Source of the DNA: an uncultured Oscillospiraceae bacterium
GTDB taxonomy: Bacteria; Bacillota; Clostridia; Oscillospirales; Oscillospiraceae
Length of the DNA: 28,330 nt
Direction of reading: 5' to 3'
Assembly (NCBI GenBank): GCA_900759385.1
Contig: CAAEUZ010000037.1
Span: 1-28,330 of the forward strand
In this document: in pieces, positions 7,033-15,100 of the stretch
Layout: every line of letters starts with the position of its first letter
How positions within the stretch are numbered: position 1 is the first letter of the stretch
Made by a program: the position numbers and the translations under genes
Notes under the pieces: generated by a model
Told to the model about the DNA's origin: nothing
Database searches by the model: none
What the model saw: the letters and a program-made list of their open reading frames with translations, nothing else

Positions 7033-7062
7033 TTTACAATTCCGTGCGCCGGATGCTATACT
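7033..7062 (+). promoter_or_regulatory. Promoter of the XRE regulator gene
   Basis: TTTACA (7033-7038) and TATACT (7057-7062) are 18 bases apart, with an extended -10 TGC just before the -10 hexamer. Bases 6957-7032 before it hold nothing I recognise. Confidence 0.85.
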
Positions 7063-7086
7063 CGGGGTAAAAGGAGGTCTATGATA

Positions 7087-7755
7087 ATGACTTTTTCCGA
7101 GAAGCTCATAACCCTCCGCACCGGGAAGGGCTGGTCGCAGGAGCGTCTGGCTCGGGAGCTGGGCGTGACCCGTCAGGCCGTGGGCCGCTGGGAGCGCAGC
7201 GAATGCCTGCCCGACGCGCCGGGCCTCACAAAGCTCTCGCGCATTTTTGACGTAGACTCCGAGTGGATGCTGGACGACTCCGCCTCAGACGAGCCAAAGC
7301 CGAGGACGGCGCGCAACACAAAGCTCATATGGTTCGACTGGCTGATGCTCGCGCTCATCCCCGTGCTGTTCGCGGCCTATTCGGGACTGCAGGAGCTGGC
7401 GTCCGCAATGCGCGCCGCCACTTATACAACACCGTGGTGGTACTATGCGGCCGTGATGCCTGTGGGCTGTCTGCGCTTCGTCGCCGTGGGCTGGAGCGCT
7501 GCCTCGCTGTTCTCCGCGCTTTTCGTGAGCGTTTGCCCGATGCAAAGGCGGCTGCGCACCGCATTTTTTGCCCTGGGCTGCGCCGTAACTGCATCCTATA
7601 TCCTTTTTTGTGTTCTGCCGGCAAGCCTCGCGCGGTATGCCGGCGTACTGAGCAGCCTTGTGCTGCCCGCAATGGACGCATACAGCGCGGCGTATCTGCT
7701 CACCATCCCCGCGTTTCTGGCCGGGACGATGGCGCTGCGCCCGCCGGCGTCATAA
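7087..7755 (+). CDS. XRE-family regulator with a C-terminal membrane domain
   Basis: A probable membrane-bound DNA-binding protein of 222 residues. Residues 3-58 form a helix-turn-helix of the XRE/Cro type, with SQERLARELGVTRQAVGRWERSE as the recognition region. A short linker rich in Asp, Ser and Pro follows, then about four hydrophobic helices (roughly 83-104, 115-145, 155-178, 192-216) ending at the C terminus. Another in-frame ATG at 7081 is only 3 bases from the AAGGAGGT ribosome binding site, so the ATG at 7087 (spacing 9) is preferred. The gene is monocistronic, between its own promoter and terminator, so its target is not revealed by neighbours. Proteins of this design are common in Firmicutes, often regulating themselves or a nearby transporter in response to a membrane signal; that role is inference. 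Confidence 0.87.
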   Translation: MTFSEKLITLRTGKGWSQERLARELGVTRQAVGRWERSECLPDAPGLTKLSRIFDVDSEWMLDDSASDEPKPRTARNTKLIWFDWLMLALIPVLFAAYSGLQELASAMRAATYTTPWWYYAAVMPVGCLRFVAVGWSAASLFSALFVSVCPMQRRLRTAFFALGCAVTASYILFCVLPASLARYAGVLSSLVLPAMDAYSAAYLLTIPAFLAGTMALRPPAS

Positions 7756-7806
7756 CAGACCGCAGCGCCGGTACGCGCGCCCGGCACGGACTTCAGACAC
7801 AGACGG

Positions 7807-7834
7807 AAAACGCACCCTTGCGGGTGCGTTTTTT
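7807..7834 (+). terminator. Terminator after the XRE regulator gene
   Basis: Stem AAAACGCACCC with its complement and a TTGC loop, ending in six T. On the minus strand the T-run is four bases, so it may also serve the converging lgt operon that stops at 7859. Confidence 0.9.
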
Positions 7835-7858
7835 CCTTTGCTGCGGCTCTGCCGCTTG

Positions 7859-8350
7859 TTACTCCTCCGGCCGGCTGCCGTCGGTCTGCTCCTCCGCTGG
7901 GGCCTCCTCGGTGATTTCCACCTCCACGTCGGGCTCTGCGGCGGCCTCGTCCTCGGCGGCGGAGACAACCATCGTAAAATCGGCCGCCTCTGCGTCGCTC
8001 TCGAACACACTCCTGAGCTCGCGCTCCTCGGTCTCCATGCGCTCTATGGCGGCGTTGGCCAGCATCACCTGGTCGAAGAGGCGCACATAGAGGTCGCCCG
8101 GATGGCGTTTGTCCGCGCTCTCGAAGTACATGCGGCCGATCTCGGCGTAGGCCTTGTTGAGCTCCTCGCGCTTTCCGGCTATGTCGAGCTTGAGCCTGGC
8201 TATGCGCGCGGCGGCCCTGGCCTTTTCTCCGGCGTTCCCGGCCAGGTCGCGCGCCTTGTCGCCTGCCGTACCCGCAATGTCGCGGGCAATATTCGCGGCG
8301 CTGCCGGCCGCGGCCTTGAGCGAATTCAAAAGGTCGTTGTAATCAGACAT
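7859..8350 (-). CDS. Ala/Glu-rich helical protein of unknown function
   Basis: A 163-residue soluble protein that I cannot assign to a named family. Residues 10-60 carry short amphipathic repeats of the type AxxARDIAG, AGDKARDLAG and AGEKARAAA, like those in stress-associated helical proteins. Residues 50-115 are predicted coiled-coil and include a KAYAEIGRMYFES segment. The last 45 residues are strongly acidic (many Glu, Asp, Ala) and probably disordered. There is no signal peptide or membrane helix. A CAGGAGG-type ribosome binding site lies 10 bases before the ATG at 8350. It is the last gene of the ymfF-ymfH-lgt run, 41 bases after lgt, and has no promoter I can see of its own. A role at the membrane or envelope is suggested only by its neighbours. 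Confidence 0.8.
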   Translation of the reverse strand: MSDYNDLLNSLKAAAGSAANIARDIAGTAGDKARDLAGNAGEKARAAARIARLKLDIAGKREELNKAYAEIGRMYFESADKRHPGDLYVRLFDQVMLANAAIERMETEERELRSVFESDAEAADFTMVVSAAEDEAAAEPDVEVEITEEAPAEEQTDGSRPEE

Positions 8351-8391
8351 CTTGCGTTTTCCTCCTGTCGATATTTAAAGATATGTGTCTG

Positions 8392-9390
8392 TCATTCCTG
8401 CTTATCCGCATCGGAGCCCTCCGGCGGGTTGGCGCCATCCTCTCCTGCGGGCGCCTCCGCGCCGGAGCCGGCCTGCGCTGCGGCGCTGTCTGCGGCATCT
8501 TCTGCGGCGCTGCCGGACGGCTCCCCGGCCGCGGCCGCCTGGACGGCGACGTATGTCGGCCTGTGGCTGCGCTTAATGTTCACCAGCAGGACTATCAGCG
8601 CGATGACCGCACTGCAGGCGGCCACCAGCTGGCTGGTGCGTATATTCGTCCCCGGTATGTAGAGGCTGTCCGTGCGCAGGCCCTCCACCATGGCGCGGCC
8701 CGTGCCGTACCAGAGGACGTAGAAGAGGAACACCTGTCCGTCGTATTTCCGGTGGTCCCTGCGCAGCCAGTAGCGGTCAATTATGATAAAGCCCACCAGG
8801 TTCCACAGGCTCTCGTAAAGGAAGGTAGGGTGGACGTAAACCGTCTCCTCCCCGGGCCTGGTGAGGCCCATGCGGCAGAAGATGTCGGTCTCATAGCCGA
8901 AGGCCTCTCGGTTGACGAAGTTGGCCCAGCGGCCGATGACCTGGCCGAGAATGAGCCCCGACGCACCTATGTCCAGCGTAGCCCCGAAGGGTATCTTCTT
9001 GCAAAGGCTCCAGACAATGACGGTTATCGAGCCGGCGATTGTGCCGCCGTACATGGCGATGCCGCCCTCCCAGATCTTGAATATGTCGATGAGGTTGTCC
9101 TTGTAGCGGTCCCACTCGCTTATCACAAAGTAGATGCGGCAGCCGACTATGGCCAGGGGCAGCACCCAGAGCACCAGCGAGAAGACGTCGTCGCTCTTGA
9201 TTCCGACGACCTTCGAACGTTTTGAGGCGTAAAACACCGCCGCGAGGAAGGCTATGGCCATTACGATGCCATAGAGGTAAATGGTGAATTCATGGCCGAA
9301 CAGATTGAAGCTGAAGCTGGCGGGGAAATTCAGCGTGAGGTTGCCCAGCATGGGAAAGCTTATGGCGGCGTCGCGCATCATGGTTGGCAT
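8392..9390 (-). CDS. lgt: Prolipoprotein diacylglyceryl transferase Lgt
   Basis: Integral membrane enzyme that transfers diacylglycerol from phosphatidylglycerol to the lipobox cysteine of lipoprotein precursors. About seven membrane helices are visible. The Lgt signature GQVIGRWANFVNREAFG sits near residues 149-165, and EGGIAMYGG (about 108-116) and HPTFLYESLWN are also present. The protein of 332 residues is longer than usual because of a 50-residue Ala/Glu/Gly-rich, acidic C-terminal tail, probably disordered and cytoplasmic. A TTG at 9399 is in frame, but it lies one base from the AAAGGA ribosome binding site; the ATG at 9390 has a spacing of 10 and is preferred. The gene follows ymfH after a 64-base gap that holds a strong GC hairpin, and precedes the helical protein gene. 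Confidence 0.95.
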   Translation of the reverse strand: MPTMMRDAAISFPMLGNLTLNFPASFSFNLFGHEFTIYLYGIVMAIAFLAAVFYASKRSKVVGIKSDDVFSLVLWVLPLAIVGCRIYFVISEWDRYKDNLIDIFKIWEGGIAMYGGTIAGSITVIVWSLCKKIPFGATLDIGASGLILGQVIGRWANFVNREAFGYETDIFCRMGLTRPGEETVYVHPTFLYESLWNLVGFIIIDRYWLRRDHRKYDGQVFLFYVLWYGTGRAMVEGLRTDSLYIPGTNIRTSQLVAACSAVIALIVLLVNIKRSHRPTYVAVQAAAAGEPSGSAAEDAADSAAAQAGSGAEAPAGEDGANPPEGSDADKQE

Positions 9391-9415
9391 TGGTATCAAG
9401 TCCTTTCGGGTTGGG

Positions 9416-9440
9416 GGCGGCGCGCCGTGTGCGCGCCGCC
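9416..9440. other. Strong GC hairpin between ymfH and lgt
   Basis: A perfect 10-pair stem, GGCGGCGCGC with its complement and a CGTGT loop. The T-rich TCTTTT follows only on the plus strand, so as an intrinsic terminator it faces against the operon. In the operon transcript it could act as a 3' stabiliser or processing site that separates ymfH from lgt levels. Confidence 0.6.
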
Positions 9441-9454
9441 TCTTTTGCTGCCGG

Positions 9455-10732
9455 TTATTTTGGCAGTATGAGCGAGAGCACGAGCCTCTCCGGTCTCAGA
9501 TATTCGCGCACAAAGGCGTTCGCGTCCTCGGCCGTCACGGCGCCAAGCACGTCAAATCCCTCGTAGAAGCCGTAGCCGCCGAAGCAGCTGCGGGCCAGCG
9601 CGGCGCAGACGCTGCCCGGGTCGTTGAGGGAGCGCAGGGATATGCCGTATTCGGCCCGGCGCGCCCGCTCGAGCGCATCGGGGTCTATGCCCTTCTCCGC
9701 CGCCTCGCCGAGAGCGGCGCAGAGCCGGTCAAACACCTGTTCCGGCTGCGAAGTGGTGCCGCCGCACTCAAAGAGCAGCGTGCCGGCCAGGGGGCTCACG
9801 TCGCGGAAGAAGTCCCCGCGCAGCAGGCCCTCGGCGTAGAGCGAGGTATAAAAGCCGCTGCCGGCCCCGAGCAGGCAGCGCGCCGCCAGCGAACCCACGG
9901 TGGCCAGGCGCAGCGCCTCGTCACCGCGGCCCAGGTCCGTGCTGAGCTTGGCCGCGGCGATGAACATGGGGTCCGAGACGTCCATGCCCCTCTCGGCGCG
10001 GCGCGTTATGGGCTCCAGGCCCTCACGCTCGCCGTAATCCGGCGCAGCGGCGCTCAGGCGCTCCGGCGCCGTCAGCCGTGCGGCGGTTTCCGCCACATAC
10101 TCCGGGTCCACGTCTCCCACCACGCAGAGCGCCATATTGGCCGGCACATAGAAGGCGCGGTGGCAGTCATAGAGCGTCTGCGGCGTGATGCTCGCGATGC
10201 TCTCCACCGTACCGGCCACGCTCTCGCGCACGGGGTGATGGTCAAAGAGCGCGCCCATTGTGGCGGTATAGAGCACAAAGGACGGGTCGTCCTCGGTCAT
10301 GCGTATCTCCTGGCCGATTATGCCCTGCTCCTTGGCCACGCTCTCCTCGGTAAAGTACGGTGTGGTCACGAATTTTATCAGCAGCTCGAGGTTCTCCTCG
10401 AAACCCTCGTCGCATTCAAAGTAGTAGGCCGTCATGTCCCCGCCGGTATAGGCGTTGGCCTCGGCGCCGCGGGCCGAGAGTATATTCAGCGCGTTGCCCT
10501 CGGGCAGGTCGAACATCTTGTGTTCCAGGAAGTGCGCCACGCCCGCGGGTGTCTCCACGCGCCTGCCGTCAAGCGTGAAGTTGCGCATGGCCCCGCCGTA
10601 GTTCACGGCCATGAAGGCCTGCTTCTTCTGAAAGCCCGGACGGGGCACCACGCGGATGGCGAGGCCGTTGGGCAGCCGGCCTGACCAGAGCGTGTCGCCC
10701 ACGCCCGGATATTCTCTTGGCTGCATTATCAT
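9455..10732 (-). CDS. ymfH: M16-family zinc peptidase-like protein YmfH
   Basis: Member of the insulinase/processing-peptidase (M16) family with an intact inverted zinc motif HFLEH at residues 67-71 and a likely third ligand, Glu 142, in the EQGIIGQEI segment. The 425-residue length fits a single two-domain M16 half. The frame is open for 20 more codons upstream, but the ATG at 10732 overlaps the ymfF stop as ATGA and gives the natural N terminus. It pairs with the upstream ymfF product, which lacks the zinc motif; the two probably form one dimeric peptidase with an active and a supporting half. In Bacillus subtilis the ymfF-ymfH pair has been linked genetically to 5-aminopentanol modification of elongation factor P. 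Whether that holds here is inference. Confidence 0.92.
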   Translation of the reverse strand: MIMQPREYPGVGDTLWSGRLPNGLAIRVVPRPGFQKKQAFMAVNYGGAMRNFTLDGRRVETPAGVAHFLEHKMFDLPEGNALNILSARGAEANAYTGGDMTAYYFECDEGFEENLELLIKFVTTPYFTEESVAKEQGIIGQEIRMTEDDPSFVLYTATMGALFDHHPVRESVAGTVESIASITPQTLYDCHRAFYVPANMALCVVGDVDPEYVAETAARLTAPERLSAAAPDYGEREGLEPITRRAERGMDVSDPMFIAAAKLSTDLGRGDEALRLATVGSLAARCLLGAGSGFYTSLYAEGLLRGDFFRDVSPLAGTLLFECGGTTSQPEQVFDRLCAALGEAAEKGIDPDALERARRAEYGISLRSLNDPGSVCAALARSCFGGYGFYEGFDVLGAVTAEDANAFVREYLRPERLVLSLILPK

Positions 10733-12033
10733 TCCCCGGCCGCCTCCTCTCCGTCTGCATCTTCGCCGCTGAGGAAGTATATGGCGTCGCACTCCGTGCC
10801 GCGCGCGATCCCGGCCACCTCTCCGGCGGTCACGCCCTCACAGGCCGCGGCGAGCTCTTCAGGCGAGATATCCGCGCCGATGATGTTCATCTTGAGGTAG
10901 TGCATCATGAGCTCGACCGGGTCGTCGGGCACCAGGCGAAGTGCCTGCGCGCAGTAGCGCTGCGCCGCGGCGAGCTCGTCGGGGCTTATCTCGCCGCGCC
11001 CGATCTTGCCGAGCTCGTCCATTATGCCCTCGACGGCCGCGTCGTAGTTGGCCTTGTCTATGCCGCTGTGGACGTACAGCAGGCCCTTCACGTCGTCTAT
11101 GCCGCTGCTCGCGTAATAGCAGAGCGAGCGGGCCTCGCGGATTTCACGAAACAGCTTGCTGGTGGCCGTGCCGCCGTAGACGGCGTTGAATACGCGCAGC
11201 GCGGCGAGATCCGGCTCCTCCATGCAGTCGCCGAGCCGCCAGCCCATGGCCAGCTTGCCCTGCCCGACGTCCATGGTCTCGTAGAAGCGCCTCGGCTCGG
11301 CCTCGACGGCGTTCATGCGCACGTCGGTACCGATGTCGAAGTCCAGCTCGCCGCGGGGCAGGGCCCCCAGCGCGCCGAGCACGGTCTCCCGCACAACGCG
11401 GTAGTCCTCCGCGCCGCAGTAGAACACCTCCACCGGGCTGGCCGCGAGAAGGTCGCGGTAGCGGCGGGTGAGCTTCGTATAGTGTATGCTCTCGGCCTCG
11501 TCCGGGTCGCTGAGCACGGAGGCGGACAGCGCCTCGCAGGAGCACATCTGCTCTATGAGCCGCTGGAACGCGTACGATATGCGGTCGTTCTTGGCCGCGC
11601 GGATGCGCTCGGCCAGCTTGGCCCGCTCGCTGTTGACGTAGTCGGGCAGGAGCAGCCCGCCGCGCGTGTTGGGCGCCAGGAGCAGCTCGCCAAGCAGCCC
11701 GGCGGCGTCCGCCAGCTCATCGGCCCCGCCGGGCAGGAAACGCCCTTCCGGGAAGGTGGAGTAAAAGCCCACGGCCTTCACCTCGCCCACGCACAGGCTC
11801 ACCGGGACGGCGGCCGCGCCGTACATCTCCTCGAGCCGGCGCATGATGCTGGCCATGTCCGGATGCCGCACCGTACCGCGGCGCAGCACGGAGGGTATGA
11901 GCGCGTCCAGATATGCGTGCTCGTGGTCGAGCTGGGTGAGCAGGGTTACACTCAGCGCGGCGGTTTTGAACTTGTCGGTCTTCAGCGCGCTCAAGAACAC
12001 GCCGGGCATTATTTCCTCGCGCCGGTAGTCCAT
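10729..12033 (-). CDS. ymfF: M16-family non-catalytic partner protein YmfF
   Basis: A 434-residue M16-type protein that lacks the HxxEH zinc motif but keeps the C-domain segment FREIREARSLCYYASS, whose Arg and Tyr are the substrate-binding pair in M16 enzymes. This split, with zinc in one subunit and the R/Y pair in the other, is the classical arrangement of dimeric M16 peptidases, so it should work with YmfH. The stop codon overlaps the ymfH start (ATGA), indicating coupled translation. A GAGAGG ribosome binding site precedes the ATG at 12033, and an extended -10 promoter lies about 50 bases farther up. It is the first gene of the ymfF-ymfH-lgt run. The protein is cytosolic, with no signal peptide. 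Confidence 0.9.
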   Translation of the reverse strand: MDYRREEIMPGVFLSALKTDKFKTAALSVTLLTQLDHEHAYLDALIPSVLRRGTVRHPDMASIMRRLEEMYGAAAVPVSLCVGEVKAVGFYSTFPEGRFLPGGADELADAAGLLGELLLAPNTRGGLLLPDYVNSERAKLAERIRAAKNDRISYAFQRLIEQMCSCEALSASVLSDPDEAESIHYTKLTRRYRDLLAASPVEVFYCGAEDYRVVRETVLGALGALPRGELDFDIGTDVRMNAVEAEPRRFYETMDVGQGKLAMGWRLGDCMEEPDLAALRVFNAVYGGTATSKLFREIREARSLCYYASSGIDDVKGLLYVHSGIDKANYDAAVEGIMDELGKIGRGEISPDELAAAQRYCAQALRLVPDDPVELMMHYLKMNIIGADISPEELAAACEGVTAGEVAGIARGTECDAIYFLSGEDADGEEAAGE

Positions 12034-12084
12034 TTGTTTCGCCTCTCAATCTGCGCCGGGCAATCGATTCTTATGCAGTTAATC

Positions 12085-12093
12085 ATTATAGCA
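12085..12093 (-). promoter_or_regulatory. Extended -10 promoter of the ymfF operon
   Basis: On the minus strand a perfect TATAAT (12085-12090) is preceded by TGC (12091-12093). No good -35 is visible at 16-18 bases, as is common when the extended -10 is strong. It lies in the 83-base gap after the glucan synthase gene, so ymfF need not depend on read-through. Confidence 0.7.
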
Positions 12094-12116
12094 GATACTT
12101 CTTGTTTTAGCTACAG

Positions 12117-15100
12117 TTAATGCTCTTCGCGCGGTAAAATCTTTGTGAACTTTCCTTCAACGCGCCGTGCCTTAACCTCGATCTCTCTACCGGACGGCAG
12201 TCTGAGTTCCCCGTCCTTCAGCTCCGCGCCCAGGAGGGACGTGAGCGCCGCGCGGTAAAACCAGCCTGCCGAGCCGGTGTACCAGCTCCAGCCGGCCTCC
12301 CCGAAGCGGTCCGGGTTGGCGTAGACGTCGGCGGCAAGCACGAAGGGCTCCGCGCCGTACTCCGCGCCACGCCGCAGCAGGCCCAGGAGTATTCTCAGCC
12401 CGTCCTCCCTCCTGCCGCGCTCCAGGCAGGCCATGGCCAGCCAGATGGCGCCGTGGGTGTACTGCCCGCCGTTTTCCCGGAAGCCCGGGCCGTAGCTGTT
12501 GACATAGCCGGCGTGCTCCGTGTCCTCGCCGAAGGGCGGCGTGAAGAGGCGCACGGGCCCGCCCTGCCCGTCGGCCAGGTTCTCCAGGGCGCTTGTGAGC
12601 GCGGTATCGACGCGCCCGCTGTCACAGCCGGCAAAGGCGGCCCAGCTCTGGGCGATGGAGTCAATCCGGCAGCCGCGGTTCTCCGCGGAACCCAGCGGCC
12701 CGCCGCCGTCAAAATAGCCGCGCCGGTACCACGTCCCGTCCCAGGCGGCCTCTATCCCCTTCCCGCACCGGCGCGCGGCGCTCGTGAGCACGGCGGCGGA
12801 GGGCGTGTCCAGCAGCGCGGCAAAGCGCCTCGCCGTGTGGGCGAAAAACTCCGTCAGCCACACGCTCTCGCCTTTCCCGGCGGCGCCCACGCCGTCAAAG
12901 CCGTCGCACCAGTCGCCCGTGCCCATGAGCAGCAGCCCGTGCGCGCCGAAGCCGCGCCGGAGAACGCACTGCAGCGCCGCGGCGGCGTGCTCGAGCACGG
13001 TCGGCGTCTCGCCGGAGCGGACGGCCGCCTCGTAACGCGAGTTCTCGCCCTCGGCGAGGGGCGCGCCGGACAGCCCCGCCACGCGCTCGGCCAGTATGCC
13101 CCTGTCACCCGTGGCGTCAAGGTACTCGCAGACGGCCCAGGGCAGCCAGACGAGGTCGTCCGAGATCCGCGTGCGCACGCCGTGATCCGGCTCGCCCCGG
13201 TGCCACCAGTGCATGACGTCGCCCTCGGCGTACTGGTGCGCGCAGCTGTCTATTATGCGCTCGCGGGCGAGGGCGGGGTCCACCAGCATCAGGTTCACCG
13301 CGTCCTGCAGCTGGTCGCGGAAACCGAAGGCGCCGCCGCTCTGATAGAGAGAGGTGCGCGCCGTCATCCGGCACACCAGCGCCTGGTACACTGCCCAGCC
13401 GTTGAGGTAGTTGTCAAGCTCTGGCCAGGGCGTCCTCACCTCCAGGCGGCGGCAGAGGTTTTCACAGCGCTCCTGCACGCGCGCCAGTTCGCGCCGGGCG
13501 GCACCCGCATCGGCCAGACCGCGCAGCTCCTCTGTGCCGCAGCAGCCGCAGGCTATGACCAGGGTCTGCTCCGGCGGCAGTACCACGGCAAAGCAGGGAT
13601 CGAGCCCCGCGCCGGTCTCACCGCCGGGCTTCCGGGCATACCAGGCCGCCTCGTCGCAGGTATAGGCCTGCGCCCCGCACGAGAGGGCGGCGGCAAAGTC
13701 CATGCCGCTGCGCGCGTTGTGCGCGCACAGCACGCCGCCGTCCAGCCGCGTGACGGTGAAGCAGGCGTCGCGCGCCTCGGCCGCCAGCTGCAGGGACGTG
13801 TGCCAGCGCACGGGCCCGGGCGCATTCTCTATTATAAATATGCGCGCGGCGCTCTCTGCCGGCACGAAGGCCGTCACGCTTGCGCCCAGCTTCTCCCACC
13901 GCGCCCAGCCCAGGCCGAAGGTCACGCGGCACTCCTCGCCGTCCTCCGCCGCAAAAAGGCTGAACAACCGTCCGCCGGACTCCGTCTCCAGCGTCTCCGG
14001 CCCCGGCACGGCCCGCTCGTCGCATATCCAGGCGTTCACGCGCTCTTCGCGGGCGTTCGCGGCCCACATGTTGCCGAGCCCGCTGTCCGCCGCCAGGTAG
14101 CCGAAGCGCCCGTTGGACATGGGCAGGCTCCAGGCCTTCCTGGGCAGGCTGCCGCGCACGGTGAAGCAAAACGCCCCATCGCGCTGCCCGTATTCAACTC
14201 CCCCGCCGCTGCGGCGTCCGGGCAGCGGCGCGTCCGCGGCAAAGCCCGCATAGCGCCGCGGCGGCAGCGCGCCGTCCGGCTCCAGGGCCACGGCCGCGGC
14301 CCGCTCCAGCGCAGCGGCGTTGTCCGCACCTGCGCAGTGTATCCCTCCGCGCGCGCCGAACAGCGATTCCAGCCCGGCCGCGGCCAGGGCCCGCGTAACC
14401 GCCGCAGCGCCCGCGCGGTGGTACTCGGCGGCGTCCCCGGTCAGAAAGACCAGGTCAGCCTTCACCCCGCACAGCCGCAGCAGCGCGTGCCGCGCGGCCA
14501 CGGCGGCCAGTTTCTCCTCGGCGCCCTTATGCACCCGGGCCGTCACTATGGGCAGGTCGCCGGATATCCCCGCGGCCCACAGCTCCCCGAGCGCGGGCGG
14601 GTCGCCGCTCTCAATGCGCGGGAAGGCAATGCGCCCGGCCAGGTCCGGCACGGTCGCCAGTGTTTCCGGCCCCAGGGCGTATACCGCGCCGAGGGCCGAG
14701 GCCAGGTCGGCGATCTGGCCGGCGCCGCAGCTCAGGCAGCGCCGGGCCGCCTCCAGCGCCAGCTCGTCCGTCGCGCCGAAGGCCACGGCGAAGCGGGCGC
14801 GGAAGGTCTCCCCCGCCGCCAGGTCCACGGCGGCGCGCACCGTCACGTACGGGTGCGCGAGCCAGCCGAGCGGCGCGCCGTCGATATTGGCGCGGAACTC
14901 AGCGGCCGTGTCCGCCGCTATGCACATGTGGTAGCCCGGCGCGCCCTGGCGCGGCAGGCGTCGTATCAGCAGGGCGCCGTCCCGCTCCGCGGCGTGCAGG
15001 CCCAGCCGCCAATAGGCCGGATGGGCGGCATAGTCCCCGCCCCTGGTCAGCACAGGCTCCAGCTCAAGCTCCAAATGGCCGCGCAGGGCCCGGCGCGCCG

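Noticed and set aside
9416..9446. A terminator ending the ymfF-ymfH transcript before lgt
   Set aside because: The T-run follows the hairpin only on the plus strand. In the direction of these genes no T-run follows, so it was listed as a hairpin only.
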